In this document: positions 44,444-52,596 of the stretch, in pieces
Layout: every line of letters starts with the position of its first letter
Numbering within the stretch: the first letter of the stretch is position 1
Assembly: GCA_020636375.1 (NCBI GenBank)
Contig: JACJXZ010000004.1
Span: forward strand, 1 to 64,000
DNA length: 64,000 bases
Source: Lewinellaceae bacterium
Lineage (GTDB): Bacteria; Bacteroidota; Bacteroidia; Chitinophagales; Saprospiraceae
Direction: 5' to 3'
Made by a program: the position numbers and the translations under genes
Notes under the pieces: generated by a model
What the model saw: only the letters and a program-made list of their open reading frames with translations
Told to the model about the DNA's origin: nothing
Database searches by the model: none

Positions 44444-47218
44444 ATGACATACCCTATCCCCCGTTATTTTTTCCTGGTTTTGTGCCTGTTTTATTGTACT
44501 GGCGCGGGGGCGGACTGCCCGCCCTCGCCTTCCGTCCGGGAAGCCATAGCTACCGGCAGCCCGGAAGCTCTGTTATCCGTTATCCGGCAGATCGAAACCT
44601 GCGAAGATTACCAGGATTCTCTGGGCCTGGCTTACCACAAGCTGGGCGTTTTTTATTATTTCAACCAGGAAATGGAACAGGCGGAGCGGGTGGCCAAAGC
44701 CCTCGAAGCCACGCGGAAGGCCATTGCTGTGCGGTCCGGCCTGGAGCCGGTGCCTCATGCCGACGTTGGGCAGAGTCACCTCAACATGGCTTTTTTTCAC
44801 CAGGATCAGCTGGATTACGACCAGGCGGCCGGGGCTGCTTCCGACGCTATGGCCGCATTCGAACGAGGCGGCTCTTCCCGGGTGGTCAACTGCCTTTGGA
44901 AGCTGGCGGACATCATGGAGCTGATCGGCGATTACCGCAAGGCCCTGGACTACCTGGAGCTGGCCCGGAATAAGGCCATACAGTACCGGGATACTGCCCT
45001 GCTGGGCGACTGTTACAACCTCATCGGCCGCACCTACAACGAGCAGGGCCGCTGCCAGGAAGCGCTGGATCCCCTGAACCAGGCCTTTGCCCTTTTTTCC
45101 GCTCCTCCGCCGGAACAGCAGAGCGATTACCAGCTGGCTTCCGTTCAGCTCAACCTGGGCAATGCTTACGATCACCTGGGCAGGTACGAGGAGGCCCTGG
45201 ATGCCTATCGCTCCGCCCTTCGTCACGCCGATCAGTATGGAGATCCGGACTTCGCCATGCAGATCAGGAACAACATAGGCATACCCCTGAAGAAACTGGG
45301 GCGGCTCGACGAATCGGAGCAAGTCCTCCGGGAAGTCCTGAGGTACGCCACCGCAAAAGGATATCAGAAGGATATGGCTGCCGCCAATGACAACCTTGGC
45401 GACCTCTATATGATCCGGGGCGATTTTCTGCGGGCGCTGGAATTGTACCACCGGGCCATCCTGCAAACGGCGCCGGGGTTTCGGGATGAATCCATTGAGC
45501 AAAACCCGGATAAAGAGGCTCTGAAGGAGGCCGCCGACAAAAAGCGGCTGCTGAACTTCCTGAACAACAAAGCCAACGCCTGGAAGGCCTGCTACGAAAG
45601 CACCCGGGAGCCGGGATACCTGCAGAACGCCCTGCAATGCTACCGCCGGGCCGACGAAGTGGCCGGCCTGATGCGGCAGGAACACAGCGAGCAGAGCTCC
45701 AAGCTGTTCTGGCGTTATACCACCCGCCCGGTTTACGAGCAGGCCATCGAGGCCTGCTATCTGCTGGGTGATGCCGAACAGGCTTTTTTCTTTATGGAAA
45801 AGAGCCGCGCCGCCCTGCTCCTGGACGCATTGTTGGCCGGCAACGCCCGCCAGGCCGTCCCCGACAGCATCGCCCGCCGGGAACTACAGTTGAAGCGCCG
45901 GCTGCTGGCCGCCCGAGAGAGCATGGAAAACGGAGGCGACGCGGCCCAGCTCCTCGCCGCCCAGGATGCCCTGGAGCGGTTCGTCGATGAACTGGCGGAA
46001 AATTATCCTGCCTACCACGACATCCGATACAACCTGAAAGTTTCAGGAACCCCGGAAGTATGCTCCCGCTTGCTGGATGAAGAGACCCAACTGGTAGAAT
46101 ATTTCCTCGCCGAAGATTTCATTTACCTGCTGTCGGTCAGCCCCCGGTCGGCACCCCGGCTGGTCCGCGCGCCGAGGGACGAGGCGTTCGCCGGGCAGTT
46201 GCAGCAGGTGCTGGCCTACCTTTCCGGTGCCGGCGACGCCGGCCCGGAGGCCTATCAGGACATGGCCTATCCGCTCTATCAGCGCCTGTTGGAACCGGTA
46301 TATGAAGCACAATGCCGGAAGATGCTCCTCATTCCGGACGGGGAGCTGGCCTTCCTGCCTTTCGACGCGCTGCCCAAAAGCCAGGGGCAGCCCGGCAGCT
46401 TTGGCCAGGTGGATTACCTGATCCGGGACCACAACATTTACTACGCTTATTCGGCTACCGTGCTGTCCAACCTCGTCCAGCACGGAAAGGCTGCCAGCGA
46501 CCTGCTGCAAATCGCGCCCGGCTTTGAGCATGGCGAACGGGGCCTTCCTCCGTTGGCCCATATCGAACGAGGCATGGGCGGCCTTGGCGGCTACCGCCTG
46601 CTCAGCGGGGGTGAAGCCACCCGGGAGCAGTTTCTGGAGCGGGCCAGCCGCGCCTGGCTCATCCACCTGACCACCCATGCCAGCACCGGCACAGATGAGG
46701 GCGATCCCCGCATCGAGTTCATCGACCAGCCGCTGCTCCTTCCAGAGTTGTACGCCATGGAGCTCTCCGCCCAGCTCGTCGTGCTCGACGCCTGCCAGAC
46801 CAACCTGGGGCGGGTCGAAACCGGCGAAGGGGCGATGAGCCTGGCCCGCGGCTTCGCCTTCGCCGGGGCCAGCAGCCTCATCTCCAGCCTGTGGGAGGTG
46901 CGGGACCGGTATACGGCCATTCTTTTCCGGGAGTTTTACCAACAGTTGCTGGCCGGCAGGAGCAAAGCCGATGCCCTGCGGCAGGCCAAGCTGGTCTACC
47001 TCGGCCAGGCGCAGACGAGCGCCGAGAAATCTCCTCGAAACTGGGCGGGTTTTGTGTATATCGGGAAAGACGGCGCGATGAAGCTGGAGCAAGGCTCGGC
47101 CCTTCTCGCCATGATCAGGGGCAACAGCTGGCTCTGGTTAGGGGGGCTGTTGCTGGCGGTTAGCCTGTTGATATGGGGCATGAGGCGGAGGAAGGCCCGG
47201 CAGGAAGTTAGGGGGTAG
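44444..47218 (+). CDS. Exported TPR-CHAT (caspase-like) protein with C-terminal membrane anchor
   Basis: A 924-residue protein. A signal peptide (ending GAGAD) is followed by tetratricopeptide repeats (about 30-430, e.g. NLGNAYDHLGRYEEALDAYRSAL), a helical linker, and a CHAT cysteine-protease domain (about 640-880). The catalytic pair is H745 in LTTHAST and C784 in LDACQTN; the RGFAFAGASSLISSLWEV and NWAGFVYIG segments are typical. A single C-terminal membrane helix (about 893-912) is followed by a basic RRRKAR tail. This predicts the protease facing the periplasm. It follows the tandem subtilase pair by 31 bases. Substrate and trigger are unknown; the TPR part probably senses or recruits a partner. 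Confidence 0.88.
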   Translation: MTYPIPRYFFLVLCLFYCTGAGADCPPSPSVREAIATGSPEALLSVIRQIETCEDYQDSLGLAYHKLGVFYYFNQEMEQAERVAKALEATRKAIAVRSGLEPVPHADVGQSHLNMAFFHQDQLDYDQAAGAASDAMAAFERGGSSRVVNCLWKLADIMELIGDYRKALDYLELARNKAIQYRDTALLGDCYNLIGRTYNEQGRCQEALDPLNQAFALFSAPPPEQQSDYQLASVQLNLGNAYDHLGRYEEALDAYRSALRHADQYGDPDFAMQIRNNIGIPLKKLGRLDESEQVLREVLRYATAKGYQKDMAAANDNLGDLYMIRGDFLRALELYHRAILQTAPGFRDESIEQNPDKEALKEAADKKRLLNFLNNKANAWKACYESTREPGYLQNALQCYRRADEVAGLMRQEHSEQSSKLFWRYTTRPVYEQAIEACYLLGDAEQAFFFMEKSRAALLLDALLAGNARQAVPDSIARRELQLKRRLLAARESMENGGDAAQLLAAQDALERFVDELAENYPAYHDIRYNLKVSGTPEVCSRLLDEETQLVEYFLAEDFIYLLSVSPRSAPRLVRAPRDEAFAGQLQQVLAYLSGAGDAGPEAYQDMAYPLYQRLLEPVYEAQCRKMLLIPDGELAFLPFDALPKSQGQPGSFGQVDYLIRDHNIYYAYSATVLSNLVQHGKAASDLLQIAPGFEHGERGLPPLAHIERGMGGLGGYRLLSGGEATREQFLERASRAWLIHLTTHASTGTDEGDPRIEFIDQPLLLPELYAMELSAQLVVLDACQTNLGRVETGEGAMSLARGFAFAGASSLISSLWEVRDRYTAILFREFYQQLLAGRSKADALRQAKLVYLGQAQTSAEKSPRNWAGFVYIGKDGAMKLEQGSALLAMIRGNSWLWLGGLLLAVSLLIWGMRRRKARQEVRG

Positions 47219-47261
47219 CCAATTTTTGAGTTCTGATGTGTGATGTGCGAGTTTTGATATG

Positions 47262-47549
47262 CCCTAAGGGGCTAATCGGGCACTCAACAGGCGCCTAACG
47301 CCCAAAACCTAGTGGTCTGTCAACGTTTAAATGCGGGGTAAGGTATCGCGTATTTTGTGGCTGATTGAGGCGAAGAGCCTGCCCCGCAGTATTGCGGGGT
47401 TCCCGCCCATAGTGGAGCTACGGAAGGCGGTTCTTCAACGAAGAGCAGCCGCAAAAGACGCCATAGATTACCCCGCAATTTAGGCTTGACAGACCACTAG
47501 TGCCTAAATCCTCCCAACACCGGAGGGGGCACAATTTAGCATCGCACCC
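47262..47549. repeat. Dispersed repeat family A, copy interrupted by an insertion
   Basis: Starts with GGGGCTAATCGGGCACTCAAC and ends with GGGGGCACAATTTAGCATCG like the copy at 5828-5930, but is interrupted by a 186-base element (47312-47497) after CCTA. It lies between convergent genes, just beyond the stop of the small gene at 47553-47813. Confidence 0.75.
47312..47497. mobile_element. 186-base MITE-like element inserted in repeat family A, TA duplication
   Basis: Terminal inverted repeats GTGGTCTGTCAA (47312-47323) and their complement (47486-47497) are perfect. Compared with the empty copy at about 5876 (CCTAATACCTAAATCC), the element sits after CCTA and is followed by TAGTGCCTAAATCC. 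This fits duplication of a TA target, as in IS630/Tc1-type elements (inference). Inside, further complementary arms and the core CCATAGTGGAGCTACGG are shared with 9491-9648 and 47892-48079. No coding capacity. Confidence 0.75.
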
Positions 47550-47552
47550 CCC

Positions 47553-47813
47553 TCACCCCTGCCGGATCTCCTCGATCTTATCCACGATCTTCAGCGCCCA
47601 GACCATCTGTTTGGCAGAGGGATGGCTGTTGTAGAGCGCTTTCTTTCGCGCCGCCATCAGGCAGCCGCGTTCGTCGTAGGAGAACTTCTTCTTGTTTTCC
47701 GGCAGCAGGGACCAGTCGATAAACTCCTGCCATTCATCGGCGGAGTAGAACTCAAAGTCGGACTTTAGCACCTCGAGGTCGGTGGGGTCGGAGAGATCGT
47801 ATTCGCGAGCCAT
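47553..47813 (-). CDS. Small conserved-looking protein of unknown function
   Basis: An 86-residue acidic-basic helical protein (MAREYDLSDPTDLEVLKSDF to the end IEEIRQG) with no signal peptide, membrane segment or known motif. The ATG at 47813 has an AGGAA sequence just upstream and gives a sensible start; a longer in-frame start has no support. Its coding character (regular codon usage, balanced composition) suggests a real gene. It is flanked by mobile-element-like palindromes on both sides. Function unknown. Confidence 0.6.
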   Translation of the reverse strand: MAREYDLSDPTDLEVLKSDFEFYSADEWQEFIDWSLLPENKKKFSYDERGCLMAARKKALYNSHPSAKQMVWALKIVDKIEEIRQG

Positions 47814-47891
47814 AGTTCCTTTTTTTCGGTCTTTGAAAATTTGTGGCATCAAGCCGGTTGAAAACCGGAGGCAGGACATGTCGATGTGCTA

Positions 47892-48079
47892 AGGGCTTGC
47901 AAAACAATAAGTACTCCATTTAGACTCGTTCTTTTGCGCGCTAACTGCCCCGACACTCCGTGTACGGGGTAGACTGTTACCAAGCCTCGCCGTAGCTCCG
48001 GCTATGCCTGCGTTTGGCGCCTTGTTAGCACACAAAATAACTTCGTCTATTCTGTACCACTTATTATTTTGCAAGCCCT
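47892..48079. mobile_element. 188-base palindromic MITE-like element
   Basis: Arms AGGGCTTGCAAAACAATAAG (from 47892) and the complement (48059-48079) differ at one position. The core GCCGTAGCTCCGGCTATGCC is the reverse of the GGCATAG..GGAGCTACGG core in 9491-9648 and 47312-47497. Outside it, GTTGAAAACCG (about 47858) and CGGTTTTCAAC (about 48089) are also complementary, so the element sits within an older inverted repeat. A 61-residue open frame inside it is an artefact of the palindrome. Confidence 0.65.
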
Positions 48080-48195
48080 AACGGCTGCGGTTTTCAACTG
48101 GGGCGCAAAACTTTCAAAGAAGTTTTTCGGCGCAATTTAAGACATTTGCCGGAAGCTTTCCAAATGCTTTGCAGGTTTGAAAAAAATTGGAAGAG

Positions 48196-48555
48196 ATGAA
48201 TGCACACCCGCTCAACCTCGCTGTTCGTTTTTTACTGGAGATCGCCATCCTGCTGGCCCTGGGTGCCTGGGGTTGGCAGCGGGCGGAAGGCTGGCCCCGC
48301 TGGTTGCTGGCCATTGGCCTGCCGTTGGTCGCTGCGGCGGCCTGGGGCGTCTTCCGGGTCCCCAACGATCCCGGGCCGGCACCGGTGGCCGTTCCCGGCC
48401 TTGTCCGGTTATTGTTCGAACTGGCCCTGTTTGGGTTGGCCATCTGGGCGTTGTTCCACATGAAGTATTACCGGCTGGGGTGGGTAATGGCGGTGGTGAG
48501 TTTGGCGCATTACCTGGTGTCTTATGACCGGGTAGTGTGGTTGTTGGGAGAATAA
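48196..48555 (+). CDS. YrdB family small membrane protein (DUF2568)
   Basis: A 119-residue protein with four hydrophobic segments and the family opening AVRFLLEIAILLALGAWGW, a GVFRVPNDPGPAPV loop after the second helix, and YDRVVWLLGE near the end. This matches the DUF2568/YrdB family of inner-membrane proteins of unknown function. The ATG at 48196 is used; an in-frame TTG lies 9 bases upstream. It stands alone. Confidence 0.75.
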   Translation: MNAHPLNLAVRFLLEIAILLALGAWGWQRAEGWPRWLLAIGLPLVAAAAWGVFRVPNDPGPAPVAVPGLVRLLFELALFGLAIWALFHMKYYRLGWVMAVVSLAHYLVSYDRVVWLLGE

Positions 48556-48642
48556 ATACCAGGCCAGGCCTGCTCCCGGGCAGTCCCTGGTCGGAGTATC
48601 GGAAGGCTGGCGTATTTTTGGCTTTGGGCGAACTGGCGTTTA

Positions 48643-48717
48643 AGCCGGAAGTTCGAAGTCGGAGCAGGGGGCGGATAAGCGCCAAACGCTCGTTCTCCGG
48701 CTTCCAACTTCTGGCTT
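48643..48717. repeat. Diverged GAAGTCGGA/CCGGCTTCC repeat
   Basis: GCCGGAAGTTCGAAGTCGGA followed by GCGCCAAACGCTCGTTCTCC resembles the repeat at 23066-23137 and the inverse copy at 38305-38360. Ends are imperfectly complementary (GCCGGAAGTT / AACTTCTGGC). Confidence 0.45.
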
Positions 48718-48815
48718 CGTAATTAAAGGGCGGCTTTCAGGAGCAATTCCCAAAACGTCCAAAGTTTGGGAGTATAGCAGCCCTTCAAACAATTACGCGT
48801 TTACGCAAACACTGT

Positions 48816-48923
48816 TCATTTCCCCAAAAAGCTCATCAGTGCATAAGCCAGCCCGGCCAGGGCGGCCAGCCCCATGATACCCATGAGGAAAAAGAAAGAG
48901 ATTCTATCGGCATTGATCTTCAT
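48816..48923 (-). CDS. Small single-span membrane protein (35 residues)
   Basis: A 35-residue frame, MKINADRISFFFLM then GIMGLAALAGLAYALMSFLGK, with one membrane helix. It starts 11 bases after the stop of the next small membrane gene, and both have ATG starts and similar N-termini (charged, then hydrophobic). Function unknown; such pairs can be accessory subunits of membrane complexes. Confidence 0.55.
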   Translation of the reverse strand: MKINADRISFFFLMGIMGLAALAGLAYALMSFLGK

Positions 48924-48934
48924 AGTAGTTGGAT

Positions 48935-49021
48935 TTACTGGTTTAAGAAAATGGCCAGGATCGTCCCGGCGAGAAGCAGGAAATAAGCGATCCGGAGGAC
49001 CAGCTTGGCGGAAATATTCAT
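48935..49021 (-). CDS. Small single-span membrane protein (28 residues)
   Basis: A 28-residue frame, MNISAKLVLRIAYFLLLAG then TILAIFLNQ, with one membrane helix and an ATG start. It lies 93 bases after the stop of the DUF1573 gene and 11 bases before the 35-residue partner, all leftward, so the three may be one transcript. Function unknown. Confidence 0.5.
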   Translation of the reverse strand: MNISAKLVLRIAYFLLLAGTILAIFLNQ

Positions 49022-49114
49022 AATCAGAAAGAAAATTTAAAAAGAGCAGAGCGGGGTTCCGTCCAGGCCCCCCGCTACCGCCGAATTGTGAATGAAAGTG
49101 AAACAAGGTTGATG

Positions 49115-49552
49115 TCAACGATTGTTATTGCTGCCGTCTTCCTGGGGGGGCTGCAATACTTCCCCTTTGATGCGCAGGACGTGCTGCCCCGCTTCGTCGT
49201 TGGTGGTCAGCGTCACGGTCTTGCTGAACGGGCCGATGCGGTTGGTGGCGTAGCGCACCTTGATGACGTTGCTTTCTCCCGGAGCGACAGGCTCTTTGGG
49301 CCATTCCGGCACGGTGCAGCCGCAGCTGCCTTTGGCGTTGCTGATGACCAGGGGCGCGTCGCCCACGTTGGTGAAGCGGAACTCCCGGTAGGGCTCGGCG
49401 TTTTGCTGAATGGTGCCGTAGTCGATCTCGGTCGTTTCGAAAGATATTACGGGCGTTCCTTCCCGGGAAGGCGCCTGTTGCGTGGTGGCCTGAGCCCAAA
49501 CGGCGGAAAGACAGAGGAACATCAACGTTGCGGATGCGATAAATCTCTTCAT
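49115..49552 (-). CDS. DUF1573 family exported protein
   Basis: A 145-residue protein with a signal peptide (ending SAVWAQ) and a single DUF1573 (ASH-like) domain: ISFETTEIDYGTIQQNAEPYREFRF, then VGDAPLVISNAKGSCGCTVPEWPKEP and APGESNVIKVRYATNRIGPFSKTVTL. The SCGCT motif is the family hallmark. Proteins of this type are abundant in Bacteroidota; their role (periplasmic or cell-surface) is not settled. The ATG at 49552 is chosen by the signal peptide. Two tiny membrane-protein genes follow on the same strand. Confidence 0.87.
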   Translation of the reverse strand: MKRFIASATLMFLCLSAVWAQATTQQAPSREGTPVISFETTEIDYGTIQQNAEPYREFRFTNVGDAPLVISNAKGSCGCTVPEWPKEPVAPGESNVIKVRYATNRIGPFSKTVTLTTNDEAGQHVLRIKGEVLQPPQEDGSNNNR

Positions 49553-49780
49553 GAGTTTACGATATTTTGATTGGTGGAAAAATGCGATGGCAACGGGAAA
49601 AGGCGGCGGTAGGGGGAGCGGCAACCGGGTTGTCTGCCGGTTATCCGGCCAATGACGAGCTGGATGCGGTTATTGGCCCGGGCTGCTGTTCAGGATGCCG
49701 GAAATTGGGTTATTCCAAACAACCAGCAACCAGCCGGGTATCCAGGCCCTGACCGCGTGCGTAAGGGAACACCGCCTTGC

Positions 49781-50131
49781 TCAAAGGCTGTCGTAAAAGA
49801 GGAAAGCATGGAAGAGCAGGAAGAGCGGTTGTTTCACCGCGCTGGCCGGGGCAGGGCCGGAAGCCTGCGCAAAAGCGGCGGCAAGGATCTGCTCTTTAAG
49901 CCCATAAAGGAAGGAAATGCCAGGAGTGGAAAGGTTTTCGCCCCCGATACCGGGGAACAGGTCAGCAGCTTCACCGGACAGGAAAAGCGCGCATTCTTCC
50001 GCAGCCTTTACAGGGGTGAGCCTGCCGGCGGGCAGTTCGGTAAAAACCGAACTGAGCATCGCTCCGGCAACCAGTAAAACCGCGAATATGGCAAGCTTTC
50101 GGAACACTCCTTTCTGTTTAGTCAGCCACAA
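49781..50131 (-). CDS. Hypothetical small protein with N-terminal membrane or signal segment
   Basis: A 116-residue frame with a hydrophobic segment LAIFAVLLVAGAMLSSVF near the N-terminus, followed by a soluble part with CALFLSGEAADLFPG. No ATG is available; the frame opens with TTG at 50131, or GTG a few codons later, so the start is uncertain. Codon use is regular. I do not recognise a family. It may be an exported or membrane-anchored protein, or a chance frame. Confidence 0.4.
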   Translation of the reverse strand: MWLTKQKGVFRKLAIFAVLLVAGAMLSSVFTELPAGRLTPVKAAEECALFLSGEAADLFPGIGGENLSTPGISFLYGLKEQILAAAFAQASGPAPASAVKQPLFLLFHAFLFYDSL

Positions 50132-50172
50132 GGTAAGGATATAGTGGTTGCGGCAAAAGTATTTAACAGAAT

Positions 50173-50937
50173 TTAACCCGCTTTGGTCGCTTTCTCCAGC
50201 ATGGCTTTCACGGAGGCGTCTCCGAAGCCATAGATGCCTTCCGTCTCGTTGAAAGCCCGGAAAATGTCTCCGAATTCCGTTTTGCCGCTGGCCAGTATCT
50301 TTCGCAGGCGCCGCTCGGGCCGGCTCAGGCCGGCCGCCGTTTTGGGATGGAGGCAGCGGAAAGCATCGGCCACCTCGGGCAGGTGGGCAAAACCGGGAGG
50401 CGCCTTTTCGGCTATGGCCTGCATCTGCCGGAAATCTTTTTGCACAAAGGCATTCCAGAGGTTTGCCCCGGCGCTTGCGCCCGTTTCGGTGAACGCCACT
50501 TTGTTTTTAAAAAGGATGGCCAGCCCGGCGGGAGAGGACTTGCCGAAGCCCTTCCAGTCTTCGGGGTCCTCCGGGGGTTGCGGAAAGATGCGGTAAATTT
50601 TATTGGCCAGGTTCTTCTGGCGCATAAACTTCAGGATGAACCACAGGTTGGCCTGGCAAAAGAGGTCGTTTTCAAACCACAGGTTGATGGGCATGTTTTT
50701 GTTGATCCCGGCGAGTTGCTCCATGGGATTGACTACGGTTGCCCGGTATTGCAAGGGCGGTTCGCCGTAGGTTTTTTCCAGGTAGGCCGCCCGTTGCTGC
50801 CAGAATACCAGGCTGGTCGTGTCGGGCACCACCGGCCCTTCGATCAGGCACTCCCGGAAAACGATGAATTTTCCGCAGATGCCCGACTCCTTCATTTGCG
50901 CCATCAGGGCGTCCCCGTTCAGGATGTGTAACTCCAT
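50173..50937 (-). CDS. DUF1835 domain-containing protein
   Basis: A 254-residue protein beginning MELHILNGDALMAQMKESGI, with the FRECLIEGPV stretch (about 27-36) and ELQ/WFENDLFCQANLWFIL (about 86-103) that identify DUF1835. The family is found in Bacteroidota and Firmicutes and is of unknown function; some members are thought to act on nucleotides or in signalling, but no reaction is established. The ATG at 50937 lies just before a long palindrome. No partner is apparent. Confidence 0.85.
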   Translation of the reverse strand: MELHILNGDALMAQMKESGICGKFIVFRECLIEGPVVPDTTSLVFWQQRAAYLEKTYGEPPLQYRATVVNPMEQLAGINKNMPINLWFENDLFCQANLWFILKFMRQKNLANKIYRIFPQPPEDPEDWKGFGKSSPAGLAILFKNKVAFTETGASAGANLWNAFVQKDFRQMQAIAEKAPPGFAHLPEVADAFRCLHPKTAAGLSRPERRLRKILASGKTEFGDIFRAFNETEGIYGFGDASVKAMLEKATKAG

Positions 50938-50946
50938 ATGTAGTGA

Positions 50947-51053
50947 TTAAAAAATAAGTTCACCATTTGGAGATTTTGAAATGTGGCTCGTCTTCAACCC
51001 TAATGGGCTTCCAGCCTTCACCACATTTCAAAATCCGTGAACTTATTTTTTAA
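50947..51053. repeat. 107-base palindromic element with two perfect stems
   Basis: The outer arms TTAAAAAATAAGTTCAC (50947-50963 and 51037-51053) and inner arms GATTTTGAAATGTGG (50972-50986 and 51021-51035) are all perfect, with a bulge on one side and a loop of about 34 bases. The words TAGTGA/TACTA at the outside also match loosely. It lies just upstream of the DUF1835 gene start and is not a terminator. Confidence 0.75.
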
Positions 51054-51119
51054 GGGTTACTAAGTTTGCCTCCTCCGGATTAGGCCTGGAAGATACGAAG
51101 AAAGAACGTATTTAGGAGC

Positions 51120-51265
51120 TGCTGTATGTGCGAGGTTTGATGTGCGATGTACGATTTTTGATTTGCCCCGGGCCGCTGTGTACTGCCGGCGCCTGCGGGT
51201 TTCCGGAACCTCGTACATCAAACCTCGCACATCAAACCTCGCACATCAAACATCAAACATCAAAC
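51120..51265. repeat. ACATCAAACCTCGC word repeat with inverted partner
   Basis: TGCGAGGTTTGATGTGCGATGT (broken form at about 51127-51150) faces three or four copies of ACATCAAACCTCGC (51214-51256) after a G+C-rich loop. A similar word (GATGTGTGATGTGCGAG) is at about 47234. There is no gene in the 331-base gap 50938-51268. Confidence 0.6.
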
Positions 51266-51268
51266 ATC

Positions 51269-52411
51269 CTACACCTTCCCCCGGAAAAACGGCAGCCCCC
51301 AGTTCCAGTCCACCAGCGGTTTGTCTTTCAGGGCGGCTTTCCGGCGCTCGTAATACTCTTCGGCCAGTTCTTTTTCCACCTCTATCTCTTTGCGGGTGCG
51401 GTGGACGCCCGTTTCGGTATCGAACTGGACCTTGTTGTGGGTGGCGTTGTGCAGCAGGGTGACCTCTTCCAGGTTGGCCATCTCGAACTTGTGCTCTGCC
51501 TGGTGGAGCAGGTAATCGTAAGGGCTGCGCGAGGAGATGAGCTTGACGAAGATGGGGGCGGTCTCGATGGCGATGAACAGCAGCATGATGAAGATATTGG
51601 CCAGGAAGATGGCCTTGCTTTGCTCGCCCAGGCGGTGGAGGGCGTCCATGCGGGCGGCCATGCCGCCGTAGGGCTTGCGCTCCAGGGTGAGGATGTCGGA
51701 CTGCATCAGGCTGTCGAGCTCCTGGATGGCGGCGTGTTTTTCGGCGATCAGGGGTTCGAGGCGTTCCTTGGCGGCGTCCAGCTCGGCCTGGGCATCATCG
51801 GCCTTGGCCTTCTTGGCGCGGTAGATGGGGCCCAGGTTCTTCTTGCCGGAGCCTCCGGTGCCGTCGGCCTCCTGCAGGGCCATCAGGGCGAGGGTATCGC
51901 GGGCGGCGGCCAGCTTGTCGATTTCCCGGTTGAGGCCGGCCACGTCCTGCTGGTATCCTTCGATCTGCGACTGGTACCGCTCCTTGATCGTGTTTTCCTG
52001 CTTTTTGAAGACTTCCTGCTCCATGGTGATCAGCTCGGCGTTGATCTCTTTTTCGAATATTTTCAATTCCAGCGGTTTGGAGATGACCAGGGCCAGCAAT
52101 ACCGCCAGCACGAGGCGGGGGAAGGCCACGGTGAAATCCCGGAAAAAGGATCCCCGGCTCTTCATGCTGGAGACAATGTAGCGGTCGAGGTTGAAGATCA
52201 TCAGGCCCCAGATCAGGCCGAAGGCGATGGCGAAGAAGTAGGAATCGAAAACGGTATAAATGGCATAGCCGGCGGAGAAAAGGGCCAGGATGCCCGTAAA
52301 AAGCACAGTGCCGCCTATGCCTATGTATTTGTTCTCATCGGTGGGGCACTGTTCCAGTATCTTCAAATCGGCTCCCGAACAGTAGAGGAGGAAACGCTTC
52401 AGGCTGCTCAT
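51269..52411 (-). CDS. DUF4407 family membrane protein
   Basis: A 380-residue protein with an N-terminal pair of membrane helices (about 30-75), a third at about 95-113 (PRLVLAVLLALVISKP), a long coiled coil (about 125-240), and a last membrane segment (about 275-300, FLANIFIMLLFIAIETAPIF). The LLYCSGADLKILEQCPTDENKYIGIGGTVLFTG opening is typical of DUF4407. Members are found across Bacteroidota; some sit near mobile or stress loci but no function is established. The gene is monocistronic, with a hairpin 26 bases upstream of its start. Confidence 0.85.
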   Translation of the reverse strand: MSSLKRFLLYCSGADLKILEQCPTDENKYIGIGGTVLFTGILALFSAGYAIYTVFDSYFFAIAFGLIWGLMIFNLDRYIVSSMKSRGSFFRDFTVAFPRLVLAVLLALVISKPLELKIFEKEINAELITMEQEVFKKQENTIKERYQSQIEGYQQDVAGLNREIDKLAAARDTLALMALQEADGTGGSGKKNLGPIYRAKKAKADDAQAELDAAKERLEPLIAEKHAAIQELDSLMQSDILTLERKPYGGMAARMDALHRLGEQSKAIFLANIFIMLLFIAIETAPIFVKLISSRSPYDYLLHQAEHKFEMANLEEVTLLHNATHNKVQFDTETGVHRTRKEIEVEKELAEEYYERRKAALKDKPLVDWNWGLPFFRGKV

Positions 52412-52436
52412 TCTCTGGTGATTTTGGTTCGTTGGC

Positions 52437-52494
52437 CGGATTTTTTATGGCCCGACATCCACTGAGGGTTTACTGGCGGGCCATAAAAAATCCG
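52437..52494. repeat. 18-base perfect hairpin upstream of the DUF4407 gene
   Basis: CGGATTTTTTATGGCCCG (52437-52454) pairs perfectly with 52477-52494. The flanking TTGGC/GCCAA also match with a small bulge. It lies in the leader or promoter region of the DUF4407 gene. Confidence 0.7.
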
Positions 52495-52596
52495 ACGCCA
52501 AATTTACTTAACGACAAAGCGTCCGGAAAATGATTGCTTTGCCGAAGCATTTTAAATTTTAACGGCCGATCCGGCTTTTGAGCAGACGAACGCTTG

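Noticed and set aside
47889..48074. 61-residue minus-strand frame inside the palindromic element
   Set aside because: It lies wholly within the 188-base palindrome and has no homologous look.
49567..49752. Small plus-strand frame upstream of the DUF1573 gene
   Set aside because: Overlaps the promoter region of the leftward gene and shows no motif or regular codon use.
51128..52465. 445-residue plus-strand frame across the DUF4407 gene
   Set aside because: Antisense shadow with a repetitive start in the ACATCAAACC word array.
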